This document shows positions 53,473-63,576 of a stretch of 64,000 nucleotides of DNA, in pieces. This DNA is from Bacteroidales bacterium. GTDB taxonomy: Bacteria; Bacteroidota; Bacteroidia; Bacteroidales; P3. Under the pieces are notes generated by a model. That model saw nothing but the letters and a program-made list of their open reading frames with translations. It was not told where the DNA came from and did no database searches. The first letter of the stretch is position 1. Every line of letters starts with the position of its first letter. The position numbers and the translations under genes were made by a program. The stretch is from NCBI GenBank assembly GCA_017960475.1, contig JAGCZH010000001.1, forward strand, positions 1 to 64,000. Reading direction: 5' to 3'.

Positions 53473-53808
53473 ATGTCGGAGAAAAGCAACAACAAAAAAG
53501 GCCGACTGGCAAAAATCCTCGGTGGCGATGTGCTGGAATCACAGGCTGTGCTGAAGCAAATACCGCTAATGCTAGTCATCGTGGGCATGTGCTTGATAAC
53601 CGTGGGAGTACGCTATCGTGTGGAAAGTCTCAACAAAGAGAAAAACAAATTGGCTAAAAACGTCAGCTATATGCGAGAGCGACGAGTGCAGATGCAGAAG
53701 AGATACCAAGAGTCGATCAGAATCTCGAGAATAGACCAAGAGCTGGACACACTGAAAGTAGGACTTGGCGGAGGACCACCCTTTGAAATAAAAGTCACCG
53801 ACAATTAA
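53473..53808 (+). CDS. ftsL: FtsL-like cell-division protein
   Basis: This 111-residue protein occupies the ftsL position (between rsmH and ftsI). It has a basic cytoplasmic N-terminus (KSNNKKGRLAKILGG), one membrane helix (about residues 30-50, IPLMLVIVGMCLITVGV) and a periplasmic coiled coil (VESLNKEKNKLAKNVSYMRERR), which is the FtsL/DivIC layout. Sequence identity to model FtsL is low, as usual. It would join FtsQ and a DivIC-like protein to activate FtsW-FtsI. A TTG two codons upstream is ignored in favour of the ATG at 53473. Confidence 0.8.
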   Translation: MSEKSNNKKGRLAKILGGDVLESQAVLKQIPLMLVIVGMCLITVGVRYRVESLNKEKNKLAKNVSYMRERRVQMQKRYQESIRISRIDQELDTLKVGLGGGPPFEIKVTDN

Positions 53809-53922
53809 AAATAACAATTAATAAATAATATAATCATTTATATAAGCCGTTGAACATTTCCATAATATAACCACATTGAGCCTTAGCGGCTCATTCGATT
53901 GAATCTCAAAATCAAAACAACA

Positions 53923-56178
53923 ATGTCGAAAAAAGAGAGCATGACATCAAAGTCAAAAATAGGACTCCTATTCCTGATCCTTTCCATAGGATTTGGAACG
54001 GCATTGCTGTGGTCTGGCATTAAGGTCACATGGGTCAATGGCGACATGTGGCGCAAACGCGCCGAGTCTCTTTCAAAAAACTACATACCCGAAAAAGCCA
54101 ACCGAGGCAATATCTATTCCTCTGACGGGAAAATACTTGCGACAACAGTGCCCGAGTGCGACCTGTACATCGACTTCCGCACCTACCCTCTGCGCAACAA
54201 AGACAACAAAATAGTAATAGAAAAAGGTGACACCGTATACACCAGCGCAATAGTCGACAGTAACTACAACAAATATGTCGACACCGTATGCCAAATACTC
54301 CACGAGGCCTTCCCTGACTCGTCGGTGGCAACTTTCAGGAATTTAATTGACTACCGTCGCAAAAACGGAAAGCCCAAAGGATGCGTGCTGATAAAACGGC
54401 ACATCCCGTACTCAAGCTGGGACCGCATTTGCAGACTTCCAGGATGGCGCCGTGGCGTGGTGAAGATGGTCGACGGCAAATCGGTCATCCACAACAGAAG
54501 ATTCCACACCTATGGCAACATGGGTGAGAACATCATCGGTTTCAGCAAAAACTACAAAGATGAGATATACACTGGCCTTGAGGGCTACTACGACTCAATT
54601 TTGAGAGGCAAAGACGGTTTGGTACTCAACCGACGACTATCGTGGGGGCAATGGATGCCAATACGCCAAGGCTCGTCGATAACCATCAGCGCCGGCGACA
54701 GTGTGCGCACAGACTCTGTTCCTGGCCACCCCGTCATCAACGGACAGCACATAGTGGCCACCATAGACACTCGTCTGCAAGACATAGCGCACTACTCGCT
54801 CGAAAAAGCCCTGCGCCGTTACGGAAGCTCGGCGGGATGCGCCATACTTATTGAGGCCGAAACAGGTAACGTGCTGGTTTGCTCCAGCCTGATTCTCGAC
54901 TCCACAGGGCAATATCTAGAAATGCCTTACCGCAATGTCGCCATAACCGACCTTTATGAGCCAGGCTCTATCTTCAAGCCGGTCCTCCTTACCGCCATGT
55001 ACAACGACACAACCTTCGCATTGGACACCGCAATGATGCTGCCCGTTGGAAGCAAGCAATTCAGCGTCAACAGCAAGGTTGTCAAAGACCACGGCCTACC
55101 CAACGCCTTGTATCCGCTTTGGAAAGCCGTCGCCGTATCGTCGAATGTGGCCTTCTGCGAGCTGGCGTGGCGTTTCTACAACAACCGCCGAAACGAGCTC
55201 TTCAACCAGGTAAGCAAAATATTCCCCTTCGACAACCTCAACCTAGATGTGGTCGGAAAGGAATACAAAAGCCGCACCAACAAGCTTAGATACGACAACG
55301 ACTTCCTGCGTTTCTGCTACGGATACACCAGTGCCGTGTCACCAATGCGCATGGCGACATTCTACAACGCCATCGCCAACAAGGGTCGCATGGTGAAACC
55401 ACGGTTCTGCAAAGGCATCATCAAAAACGGCGAGCTTGAGGAGCTGCCCATCAAAGTCATCAACGAAAGAATCTGCTCGGAAAAGACCGCCGAGACACTG
55501 CGCGACATGCTTATCGGCGTCGTCGAGGAAGGCACCGGAGACAACATCAAGAACGACACCTACAGCATTGCCGGCAAGACAGGTACCGCCGAGACATCGC
55601 CCGGCGCTCCTACCAGCAACGCCACATTCGTCGGCTTTTTCCCTGCCGACAAACCCAAATACACTTGCCTTGTGATGATGCGCGACATTAGCACCTTTGG
55701 TCGCAACGCAGCACCGGTGTTCCAAGACATAGCTGACTGTGTCGTGTCGCTCGACAAAGAGCTAGACTGCCGTCCTACCATGAAAGAGATGATAGAGAAA
55801 CGCCGCGAACAAGGCAACATTGGCACCACGCATAGCTTGCCATCGGTATACAAAGCACCACAAGCATCGGTACGCATGGCACAGAAAAAGATGGGCATTC
55901 CTGGAATCTCCGTCACAAACCGAAGCCGATGGTGCACATTCAGCGACGCTGTTGACAGCCTGGGTACAGAAGCCAAATATGTAAGCTATGAATGCCCAAT
56001 GGGACAAATGCCAAACTGCTATGGCATGACCATCAAAGACGCCTTACTGCTTTGCCGCAGTATGGGAATAGACGTGACCTTCGAGGGTTATGGCAAAGTA
56101 GCGTCGCAGGAACCCAAAGCTCGCACGCCCTTGCCTCGCAATGCCAAGGTTCATCTAAAACTACAGAAAAAACAATAA
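53923..56178 (+). CDS. ftsI: Penicillin-binding protein, FtsI type, with PASTA domain
   Basis: This protein of about 751 residues is a class B transpeptidase that crosslinks septal peptidoglycan. A membrane helix (about residues 10-32) is followed by the pedestal domain (ANRGNIYSSDGKILA) and the transpeptidase: Ser349 in PGSIFKP, SSN in AVSSNVAF and KTGT at 552-555. The last 65 residues form one PASTA domain (ending VHLKLQKK), a module that binds muropeptides. Possible starts are a TTG at 53899, ATG 53923 and ATG 53941; 53923 is preferred. The 114-bp gap before it contains a small GAGCC/GGCTC hairpin. Confidence 0.93.
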   Translation: MSKKESMTSKSKIGLLFLILSIGFGTALLWSGIKVTWVNGDMWRKRAESLSKNYIPEKANRGNIYSSDGKILATTVPECDLYIDFRTYPLRNKDNKIVIEKGDTVYTSAIVDSNYNKYVDTVCQILHEAFPDSSVATFRNLIDYRRKNGKPKGCVLIKRHIPYSSWDRICRLPGWRRGVVKMVDGKSVIHNRRFHTYGNMGENIIGFSKNYKDEIYTGLEGYYDSILRGKDGLVLNRRLSWGQWMPIRQGSSITISAGDSVRTDSVPGHPVINGQHIVATIDTRLQDIAHYSLEKALRRYGSSAGCAILIEAETGNVLVCSSLILDSTGQYLEMPYRNVAITDLYEPGSIFKPVLLTAMYNDTTFALDTAMMLPVGSKQFSVNSKVVKDHGLPNALYPLWKAVAVSSNVAFCELAWRFYNNRRNELFNQVSKIFPFDNLNLDVVGKEYKSRTNKLRYDNDFLRFCYGYTSAVSPMRMATFYNAIANKGRMVKPRFCKGIIKNGELEELPIKVINERICSEKTAETLRDMLIGVVEEGTGDNIKNDTYSIAGKTGTAETSPGAPTSNATFVGFFPADKPKYTCLVMMRDISTFGRNAAPVFQDIADCVVSLDKELDCRPTMKEMIEKRREQGNIGTTHSLPSVYKAPQASVRMAQKKMGIPGISVTNRSRWCTFSDAVDSLGTEAKYVSYECPMGQMPNCYGMTIKDALLLCRSMGIDVTFEGYGKVASQEPKARTPLPRNAKVHLKLQKKQ

Positions 56179-56206
56179 ACCCCAAAACCAGTAATCATTT
56201 AGTATC

Positions 56207-57685
56207 ATGAAATTAACCGACATACTGAAAGGAATTGACTGCACCGCATACTGCGACGGCAAGCAGACCACCCTGCCCGAGCAAGATATTGCAGCCATAG
56301 AGTTCGACTCGCGCAAAATAGAGCCGGGCTATATGTTTGTGGCGCAGAAAGGGGTTCATGTTGATGGACATCAATATATCTCCACCGCAATAGAGAAGGG
56401 AGCCACAACAATTGTGTGCCAGGACATCCCTGAAGAGATGCCGAAGAATGTGTGCTTCATACAAGTCAAAAACTCCGACCTAGCCCTGGGATTGGCAGCA
56501 TCAAACTACTACGGCAACCCGTCACACAAACTGAGACTTGTAGGTATTACTGGAACCAACGGTAAGACAACGACGGTCACCCTGCTTCACAGCATGATGA
56601 GGAGTATCGGAAAACACGCCGGTCTTATCTCTACGATAGTGAACCGCATCGATGACGAGGAAATCCCTGCCACACATACCACTCCCGACGCGATACAGCT
56701 CAACAAACTACTAGCACTCATGGTTGAGAAAGGCTGCGAATACTGCTTTATGGAGGTCAGCTCTCACTCCATTGTGCAAAACCGTATCGCAGGTCTAAAC
56801 TTCTTTGGCGGCATATTCAGCAATCTCACCCATGACCATCTCGACTTTCACGGCACCATGGCAAACTATATCGCCGCCAAGAAAGCTTTCTTCGACCAAC
56901 TGCCGAAGGACGCTTTCGCTCTGACAAACATCGACGACCGCAACGGCCGCGTTATGGTCCAGAACTGCAAAGCAAACATTAAAAGCTACAGCCTGCAAAC
57001 CATGGCCGATTTCCGCTGCAAGATTATAGAGAACACCATCCATGGCCAACAGCTGGAGATTAACGGGAAAGAGATGTGGACCCAGCTGGTGGGACGCTTC
57101 AACGCCTACAACATAACCGCCATAGTCGCCACAGCCATCTTGTGCGGCATCGACGAAGAGGAGGCATTAAGAGTTGCCAGCAGCCTTCATGCCGCCCCTG
57201 GCCGTTTCCAATACCTGCATGACAACGGAATCACAGCCATAGTGGACTATGCCCACACTCCTGACGCATTGCAGAATGTGATAGACACCATCAACGAAAT
57301 ACGCGACGACCGCAACAGCCTCATTGTCGTGGTCGGTTGCGGCGGCGACAGAGACCCTCTGAAACGTCCTGTCATGGCGAAGATAGCCGCCGAGGGCAGC
57401 GACCATCTTATTCTCACATCCGACAATCCACGCACCGAAAATCCAGAAAAGATTCTCGACGCCATGGAAGAAGGTCTCAACAACGAACAGCGCAGCAACA
57501 CCGTACGTATCTCCGACCGGCGCCAAGCCATCAAAACAGCGGTGATGATGGCTCGCGAGGGCGACATAATTCTCATCGCCGGCAAAGGCCACGAACCTTA
57601 CCAAGAAATCAACGGCGTCAGACACCATTTCGACGATCGCGAAGAGGTGGCGAGGGAACTGAAAAATAAAAAAATCAAGAACTAA
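56207..57685 (+). CDS. murE: UDP-MurNAc-tripeptide ligase MurE (meso-DAP type)
   Basis: This 492-residue protein adds the third residue to UDP-MurNAc-L-Ala-D-Glu. It has the Mur-ligase ATP loop ITGTNGKTTTVTLL (residues 114-127), the carbamylated-lysine region and the C-terminal domain with DNPR at 406-409. The DNPR motif marks meso-diaminopimelate-specific MurE, fitting a Gram-negative wall. It starts 28 bp after ftsI. Confidence 0.96.
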   Translation: MKLTDILKGIDCTAYCDGKQTTLPEQDIAAIEFDSRKIEPGYMFVAQKGVHVDGHQYISTAIEKGATTIVCQDIPEEMPKNVCFIQVKNSDLALGLAASNYYGNPSHKLRLVGITGTNGKTTTVTLLHSMMRSIGKHAGLISTIVNRIDDEEIPATHTTPDAIQLNKLLALMVEKGCEYCFMEVSSHSIVQNRIAGLNFFGGIFSNLTHDHLDFHGTMANYIAAKKAFFDQLPKDAFALTNIDDRNGRVMVQNCKANIKSYSLQTMADFRCKIIENTIHGQQLEINGKEMWTQLVGRFNAYNITAIVATAILCGIDEEEALRVASSLHAAPGRFQYLHDNGITAIVDYAHTPDALQNVIDTINEIRDDRNSLIVVVGCGGDRDPLKRPVMAKIAAEGSDHLILTSDNPRTENPEKILDAMEEGLNNEQRSNTVRISDRRQAIKTAVMMAREGDIILIAGKGHEPYQEINGVRHHFDDREEVARELKNKKIKN

Positions 57686-57716
57686 CGTAGAGAAATCATC
57701 AAACTAAAAGACCGAA

Positions 57717-58994
57717 ATGCTATACTATCTATTCACTTGGCTAGATAAAACCATCAACCTACCGGGGGCGGGAGTATTCCAATACATCTCGTTCAGGGCT
57801 GCCATGTCGGTAATAACCTCTCTGATAATAATGCTCGTTTTCGGAAAACCATTTATTAAATGGCTGCGGCGAAAACAAATCGGCGAAACCGTACGCGACC
57901 TGCACCTTGAAGGGCAGAAAGAGAAAGAGGGTACTCCAACAATGGGAGGTCTGCTCATTCTGGCAGCGATAGTGATTCCCACCCTACTCTTCGCAAAACT
58001 CGACAACATATACGTCCTCATTATGCTCGGCACCACACTCTGGCTAGGCCTGATAGGTTTTATCGACGACTACATCAAAGTTTTCCGCAGGCACAAAGAG
58101 GGCTTGCGCGGCATATACAAAGTCGTAGGCCAAGTGGTGCTAGGTCTTGCCGTGGGACTTCTGATAATGTATCACCCTGACATCACCATCAAAGAGACCT
58201 CGACGGTAGAGTCTTATATCGCTTCACACAATGTAAACGTCGACGACAACTACCAGAAAGCCAAGCGAGAGTTCTCACAAAATCCAGTTAAATCGACCAA
58301 GACCACCATTCCTTTTGTCAAAAACCACGAGCTTGACTATGCCAAAATCATAACCTGGATGGGCGACTGGGCAAATCATTGGGTATGGCTCATTTATGTC
58401 ATCATTGTGATTCTTGTGGTTACCGCCACCTCCAACGGAGCTAATCTCACCGACGGCATAGATGGTTTGGCAACAGGCACATCAGCTATAATTGGCTCCA
58501 CATTGGCCATTCTGGCATGGGTGTCGGGCAACATCATCTTCGCCAACTACCTGAACATAATGTTTCTGCCAAACATTGGAGAGCTGGCGATATTTATCAC
58601 GGCGTTTGTCGGCGCCACATTAGGATTCTTGTGGTACAACAGTCATCCCGCCGAAGTGTTCATGGGCGACACCGGCTCATTGGCCATAGGCGGCATCATC
58701 GCCGTTTTCGCACTACTGATTCGCAAAGAATTGCTCATCCCTATCTTGTGCGGCATATTCCTCATGGAGAGCCTTTCGGTAATTATCCAGACCGCTGGCT
58801 GCAAAATGTACAGACGTAAATCCCACTTGCCCATAGGTCAGCCCGTCCCCGTCGATAAAAGACCTTTCCTGATGACTCCGCTACACCATCACTACCAGAA
58901 AAAGGGAATCAAAGAGCAGAAAATAGTGACACGCTTCTATATCATAGGCATTCTCCTGGCAATCATAAGCATTGTGACATTGAAACTCCGATAA
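57717..58994 (+). CDS. mraY: Phospho-MurNAc-pentapeptide transferase MraY
   Basis: This 425-residue, roughly ten-helix membrane enzyme forms lipid I from UDP-MurNAc-pentapeptide and undecaprenyl phosphate. Active-site parts: [20 protein letters not shown] with the Asp pair, [24 protein letters not shown] and [10 protein letters not shown]. It is longer than the E. coli protein (360) because of a hydrophilic loop (about residues 150-215), a known trait of the Bacteroidota version. Confidence 0.96.
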   Translation: MLYYLFTWLDKTINLPGAGVFQYISFRAAMSVITSLIIMLVFGKPFIKWLRRKQIGETVRDLHLEGQKEKEGTPTMGGLLILAAIVIPTLLFAKLDNIYVLIMLGTTLWLGLIGFIDDYIKVFRRHKEGLRGIYKVVGQVVLGLAVGLLIMYHPDITIKETSTVESYIASHNVNVDDNYQKAKREFSQNPVKSTKTTIPFVKNHELDYAKIITWMGDWANHWVWLIYVIIVILVVTATSNGANLTDGIDGLATGTSAIIGSTLAILAWVSGNIIFANYLNIMFLPNIGELAIFITAFVGATLGFLWYNSHPAEVFMGDTGSLAIGGIIAVFALLIRKELLIPILCGIFLMESLSVIIQTAGCKMYRRKSHLPIGQPVPVDKRPFLMTPLHHHYQKKGIKEQKIVTRFYIIGILLAIISIVTLKLR

Positions 58995-59027
58995 AACTCA
59001 TTCATACAAAAAGGATTAATTCCATAA

Positions 59028-59135
59028 TAAAATTGAAAATTAGTGACCTGTGATCAGTGACCTGAAAGAATTCAAAATTCAAACACCTTTCAAACCTTTT
59101 TAACCCTTAAAACCTTTTAACCATTTTAATCTATA
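59028..59135 (+). repeat. Composite intergenic repeat, blocks A-B, inside the dcw cluster
   Basis: Block A (GAAAATTAGTGACCTGTGATCAGTGACC) and block B (AACCTTTTTAACCC units) fill the gap between mraY and the MurD-like gene, ending about 25 bp before its start. It is the only repeat of this family within the dcw cluster. Confidence 0.8.
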
Positions 59136-59157
59136 AAAAAATCAACATCTTCGAAAT

Positions 59158-59703
59158 ATGTACGAATCTTTAGCAAAACAGGGGCGTGAAAGCGTCCACA
59201 CAGGTTTGGCAGGCATAGACAGCTCCAAGCTAAAAAAACTAAGAAGCAACCATCTGAAGGAATGCTTCAATCTAATCGATGAAATGAGGCATAAACTCGA
59301 TTTTGTCGCCCGTATCAAAAGCATCTCTTTCATTGACGACGCAGCGTCGCGCAGCGCTATGACAGCGTGGTATGCGCTGGAGACCATCGAGGGCAGTGTC
59401 GTATGGATTGCCAACGGAGCAGCCTATAGCGACAAAAAAGCCACCGAGATGAAACGTCTTCGAAACCTTGTGGAAAGCAAAGTAGAAAGAATCGTGTGTC
59501 TGGGCGACAGCAGTCTTTACAGCAACGTTTTCGGCGACATAGTGAAAGAGGTGTCAGAGGTGGAGACCATGTCGGAGGCTGTACACAAAGCTTTCTACAG
59601 CTGCAACGAGAACATGAAGGTACTCTTCTCCCCCACAATAGAGAATGGTGTGTCGTATGAGACTCAAGGCGACGAGTTCCGTCACGAAGTCAACGAGCTC
59701 TAA
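59158..59703 (+). CDS. MurD C-terminal-domain-like protein at the murD position
   Basis: This 181-residue protein lies where murD (about 445 residues) sits in other dcw clusters, but it aligns only with the end of MurD. Seen matches: HKLDFVARIKSISFIDDAASRS to MurD 'HRLE..INGV.FINDSKATN', TAWYALETIEGSVVWIANG to 'ATWYALES...PVVWIVGG', ERIVCLGD and the final SYETQGDEFRHEV to 'NYEDRGxxFKEAV'. The N-terminal UDP-binding and central ATPase domains are absent, and so are the catalytic SKATN and SPACASFD motifs (here DAASRSA and SPTIENG). It cannot be a D-glutamate ligase. It may be a scaffold or regulator derived from MurD; the true murD must lie elsewhere. Confidence 0.75.
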   Translation: MYESLAKQGRESVHTGLAGIDSSKLKKLRSNHLKECFNLIDEMRHKLDFVARIKSISFIDDAASRSAMTAWYALETIEGSVVWIANGAAYSDKKATEMKRLRNLVESKVERIVCLGDSSLYSNVFGDIVKEVSEVETMSEAVHKAFYSCNENMKVLFSPTIENGVSYETQGDEFRHEVNEL

Positions 59704-59763
59704 GAAAACACCCTTCAACGAAATTTTTTCACCACCTCTTTAATATATCGATAACCACTGACA

Positions 59764-60960
59764 ATGGATAGCGACAAAAGTAACATAACACGCAAACTGC
59801 TGAATCCGCTGAAAGGCGATAAGGTGATATGGGTCATTTTCTTGATATTGGCCGTCATATCGCTGGTTTCGGTGTTCAGTGCCACAGGCTATCCATATTA
59901 TGGAGGTCCCACACCGCTCAAACCATTTTTCAAGCACACGGCATTTGTACTGGTCTCGTTAATACTGGCAATATTACTTTCAAATTTCGACTATAGGAAG
60001 TTCTCGACAGCGTCATGGGCGGGTTACTTAATATCCATCATACTACTTATCATAGCATTAACAATAGGTTCAAAGGATGTCGAGGCTGGCTCGGGCATGG
60101 GCCGATGGATAAAGCTGCCGTTAATAGGACGCTTTCAGCCATCGGAGCTTGCCAAGATTGTGATAATCGTTTACCTTGCACGTATGCTAACCAAAGAACA
60201 TAAAACGCTCAACACATGGCCCACCATGCGCAACATAATGCTATATGTGCTGGTCATTGTAGCGCTCATTGTTCGTGACAATCTTTCCACTTCATTAATC
60301 ATATTTATTGTCTGTTTCGCCATGATGAGACTGGCGCCGATAGAGGTGAAATACTGGAGGAGGACAATCCTGGGGCTTGCGGCGCTGGGACTTCTTGTAA
60401 TCTTTATTGGAGAGAAAAGCCAGATACCGTTCTTTGCTCGAGCAGAGACCTGGAGTGGTCGTATAGACCGCTGGCTGAATTTTGACCAAGACGAATTGTC
60501 GCAAGAGTCAATGGCACGTATGGCTGTGGCTTCAGGCAAATTCTTCGGAGCCGGCGTGGGCTCTACAGTGCAGGCGCGTCTGATGACACAAGCCAACAGC
60601 GACATGATATACGCCATCATCGTTGAAGAAACAGGTATGTTCGGCGGCATATTGGTTTTTCTGCTCTACCTTTTCCTATATATAAGATGCATCAAAATCG
60701 CCTGGCGATGTAAAGGCAACTTCGGGCAATTAACGGTGGTGGGATTAGGCACACTGATATTCATGCAGGCAGGCATACACATGTGTGTGTCGGTAGGAGC
60801 CTTGCCTGTCACAGGACAGACCCTGCCATTGATAAGCTCGGGAGGAACAGCGTATCTGTGCATGAGCATGGCTATAGGAATAATCCAGGCCGTGGCATAC
60901 GACACCAAAATAGATATAGAAGAGAAGCACGTAGCAAGTGAAGATGTTGTGGAAGACTAG
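59764..60960 (+). CDS. ftsW: Septal peptidoglycan polymerase FtsW
   Basis: This 398-residue protein with about ten membrane helices belongs to the SEDS family (FtsW/RodA/SpoVE), glycosyltransferases that polymerise lipid II with their partner PBP. Characteristic parts are VFSATGYPYYGG, GRWIKLPLIGRFQPSELAKI, the loop with FFGAGVGSTVQARL and PLISSGGTAYLCMS. Its place after the mur genes and with ftsI upstream marks it as FtsW and not RodA. Confidence 0.94.
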   Translation: MDSDKSNITRKLLNPLKGDKVIWVIFLILAVISLVSVFSATGYPYYGGPTPLKPFFKHTAFVLVSLILAILLSNFDYRKFSTASWAGYLISIILLIIALTIGSKDVEAGSGMGRWIKLPLIGRFQPSELAKIVIIVYLARMLTKEHKTLNTWPTMRNIMLYVLVIVALIVRDNLSTSLIIFIVCFAMMRLAPIEVKYWRRTILGLAALGLLVIFIGEKSQIPFFARAETWSGRIDRWLNFDQDELSQESMARMAVASGKFFGAGVGSTVQARLMTQANSDMIYAIIVEETGMFGGILVFLLYLFLYIRCIKIAWRCKGNFGQLTVVGLGTLIFMQAGIHMCVSVGALPVTGQTLPLISSGGTAYLCMSMAIGIIQAVAYDTKIDIEEKHVASEDVVED

Positions 60961-61016
60961 AATACTGAATACCAGCAATTGAACACGAACTTTCTAAACC
61001 CAACAATATAAAGACC

Positions 61017-62132
61017 ATGAAAGCAATCATCAGCGGCGGCGGAACAGGAGGACATATCTTTCCAGCCATAGCCATAGCCAATGCAATAAAGAAAAGATAC
61101 CCAGAAGCAGAGATACTTTTCGTGGGTGCCGAAGGACGCATGGAGATGGAGAAAGTCCCTGCCGCTGGATACCGAATTGAAGGACTTCCCATTGCGGGAC
61201 TGCAGCGCAAACTCACTCCTGCCAACATAGCCCGCAACCTCATGCTGCCCTTTAAAATGATGCGTAGCAGGCACAAAGTGAAAGCCATTCTGAAAGAGTT
61301 CAACCCCGATATAGTGGTTGGTGTGGGAGGCTTCGCCAGCGAGCCCACACTCAAAGCCGCCGAAGCCATGGGCTTTCCAACATTACTGCAAGAACAGAAC
61401 TCTTACGCCGGACTCACCAACAAAATGCTTGCCAAAGGGGCGCGGAAAATATGTGTGGCATATGAAGGGATGGATAGATTTTTCCCCGCTGAGAAGATTG
61501 TGATGACCGGCAACCCTGTCCGCGAGACCATAGAAAAAATGAACGTCGAGAAAGAAGAGGCTCTTCGCCATTTCGACCTCGACGGCAACATCAAAACCAT
61601 CCTTTCTGTTGGCGGCAGCCTGGGAGCAAGGTCGATAAACAACATGATAAAGGACAACCTGCCACTGTTCAAAGAGAACAATATGCAGATAATATGGCAG
61701 ACAGGCAAATGGATGTACGAAGAGGCAAAACAAAGCGTCGAACAAGCCGGAGTCGGCAAATGGGTTAAAGTTCACCAGTTCATAAGCAGAATGGACATGG
61801 CTTATACTGTTGCCGACGCCGTCATATCACGTGCCGGAGCCATAGCCATCTCAGAGCTTTGCCTGGTAGGCAAACCGACAATACTGATACCCTCGCCTAA
61901 TGTCGCCGAAGACCATCAGACAAAAAACGCCATGGCATTGGCAGAGAAAGGAGCAGCTATTATGGTGCGCGACAACGAATGCCACGACAAGGGCATTCCC
62001 TCTGTAATAGAGTTGCTCGGCGACACCGCAAAGCAAGCCGAAATGAGTAAGAACATAATGGCTATGGCCAAGCCTCAAGCAGCAGAGAGCATAGTCAACG
62101 AAATAGACAAAATCATCAATAACGAACGATAG
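61017..62132 (+). CDS. murG: UDP-GlcNAc:lipid I GlcNAc-transferase MurG
   Basis: This 371-residue GT28 enzyme makes lipid II at the inner face of the membrane. The N-terminal GGGTGGHIFPAIAIA loop, VVGVGGFASEP, LQEQNSYAGLTNK, GGSLGARSIN and ISRAGAIAISELC with the UDP-GlcNAc-binding site are all present. Length is usual. It lies 57 bp after ftsW and 11 bp before murC. Confidence 0.96.
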   Translation: MKAIISGGGTGGHIFPAIAIANAIKKRYPEAEILFVGAEGRMEMEKVPAAGYRIEGLPIAGLQRKLTPANIARNLMLPFKMMRSRHKVKAILKEFNPDIVVGVGGFASEPTLKAAEAMGFPTLLQEQNSYAGLTNKMLAKGARKICVAYEGMDRFFPAEKIVMTGNPVRETIEKMNVEKEEALRHFDLDGNIKTILSVGGSLGARSINNMIKDNLPLFKENNMQIIWQTGKWMYEEAKQSVEQAGVGKWVKVHQFISRMDMAYTVADAVISRAGAIAISELCLVGKPTILIPSPNVAEDHQTKNAMALAEKGAAIMVRDNECHDKGIPSVIELLGDTAKQAEMSKNIMAMAKPQAAESIVNEIDKIINNER

Positions 62133-62143
62133 TAAAAAAGCCA

Positions 62144-63568
62144 ATGAGCGACGGAGACAACAAGACATACTATTTTTTGGGTATAGGCGGCATAGGAATG
62201 AGCGCCTTGGCACGTTATTTTAAATTGAGCGGCAACAATGTCAGCGGTTACGACCGCACTGAAAGTCCGTTGACAAAGCAGCTTGAGAAAGAGGGCATTC
62301 CGATTCACTACGAAGACAACCCGGAACTGATACCGAGTCATATAGATCTAGTGATATACACGCCTGCCATCCCTACCGACAACAAAGAGTTCCTCTACCT
62401 TCAGAGCTCCGGAATAGAGATGCTGAAACGATCACAAGTGCTGGGGCACCTAACCAGAGGAAAGAAATGCATCGCTGTTGCCGGCACTCACGGCAAAACA
62501 ACCACTAGCGCAATGATAGCGCATCTGCTTAGCAAAACAGACTTCGGTTGTTCGGCATTCCTTGGCGGCATCTCAAAAAATATCGACAGCAATCTGATGG
62601 TGGACAAGAATAGTGACTATGTCGTTGTCGAGGCCGACGAATACGACCGCTCGTTCTTGCAACTACACCCCTTCTACTCTGTCATCACCGCCACCGATCC
62701 AGACCATCTGGACATATACGGCACCCACAAAAACATGGTTGACGCATTTCAACAATATGCCAACCAGACATGCCCTGAAGGCGCCATATTCGTCAAAGAG
62801 GGCCTGTCGGCACATCATGAACAAGAACCTGAACATGAATATGAGCATGAACATGATAATCATGAACACCCATTACTGCACATTGGCGAGGAGATTAAAC
62901 AGTACAGCTATTCGGCACGAAGCATAGAGGCCGACTATTACGCCATCAATGTTCGCAACTACAATGGGGAGATTTATTTTGATCTGCGCACACCAGGCAA
63001 AGTCCTTTACGACATTGAGCTGAAAGCGTCAAGCCTTTACAATGTCGAGAACGCCGTTGCCGCCGCAGCTGTGACTCTGACATGCGGACTTGACGAATAC
63101 CAGCTGCGGGCGGGGCTTAAAAGCTTTGCCGGCATAAAACGTCGCTTCGACGTCAGACTGAAGACAAAAGAGATAGTATATATCGACGACTATGCTCATC
63201 ATCCCAGAGAAATAGCAGCCACCATCGAGTCGGTGAAATACCTGTACCCTAATAAGCGTATTGTGGGCATCTTCCAGCCACATCTATATAGTAGGACACG
63301 CGACCTCGCCGACGACTTCGCAAAAGCATTGGAGCCTCTTGACGAGATAGTGCTACTGCCCATCTATCCCGCTCGCGAGAAACCCATACCCGGAGTGTCA
63401 TCGGGAATGATATTGCGCAAAATAGAGAATATGAGCAAATACCTATGCAGCAAAGAACAGGTATTCGACCTCATAGAGGCACTCTGCCCCGATGTTGTGC
63501 TGACAATGGGAGCCGGCGACATTGACCGTCTGGTCCCTGAAATAGAGAAACGCTTAAAAGAGGAATAA
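62144..63568 (+). CDS. murC: UDP-MurNAc-L-alanine ligase MurC, with His/Glu-rich insert
   Basis: This 474-residue protein adds L-alanine to UDP-MurNAc. It has the N-terminal GIGGIGMSALA nucleotide loop, the ATP loop AVAGTHGKTTTSAM (residues 112-125), VVEADEYDRSFL, and the C-terminal DDYAHHPREI with FQPHLYSRT. An unusual insert at about residues 223-246 is made almost only of His, Glu, Asp and Tyr (HHEQEPEHEYEHEHDNHEH). It lies after 'KEGLS' in a loop of the central domain, and its DNA is a run of CATGAA/CATGAG-like hexamers, so it probably grew by slippage. Catalytic motifs are unaffected. Confidence 0.95.
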   Translation: MSDGDNKTYYFLGIGGIGMSALARYFKLSGNNVSGYDRTESPLTKQLEKEGIPIHYEDNPELIPSHIDLVIYTPAIPTDNKEFLYLQSSGIEMLKRSQVLGHLTRGKKCIAVAGTHGKTTTSAMIAHLLSKTDFGCSAFLGGISKNIDSNLMVDKNSDYVVVEADEYDRSFLQLHPFYSVITATDPDHLDIYGTHKNMVDAFQQYANQTCPEGAIFVKEGLSAHHEQEPEHEYEHEHDNHEHPLLHIGEEIKQYSYSARSIEADYYAINVRNYNGEIYFDLRTPGKVLYDIELKASSLYNVENAVAAAAVTLTCGLDEYQLRAGLKSFAGIKRRFDVRLKTKEIVYIDDYAHHPREIAATIESVKYLYPNKRIVGIFQPHLYSRTRDLADDFAKALEPLDEIVLLPIYPAREKPIPGVSSGMILRKIENMSKYLCSKEQVFDLIEALCPDVVLTMGAGDIDRLVPEIEKRLKEE

Positions 63569-63576
63569 GACACCAT

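Noticed and set aside
58995..59157. Missing N-terminal part of MurD as an upstream pseudogene
   Set aside because: The gap is only 163 bp and is filled by A and B repeat blocks; no MurD-like residues are found in any frame.
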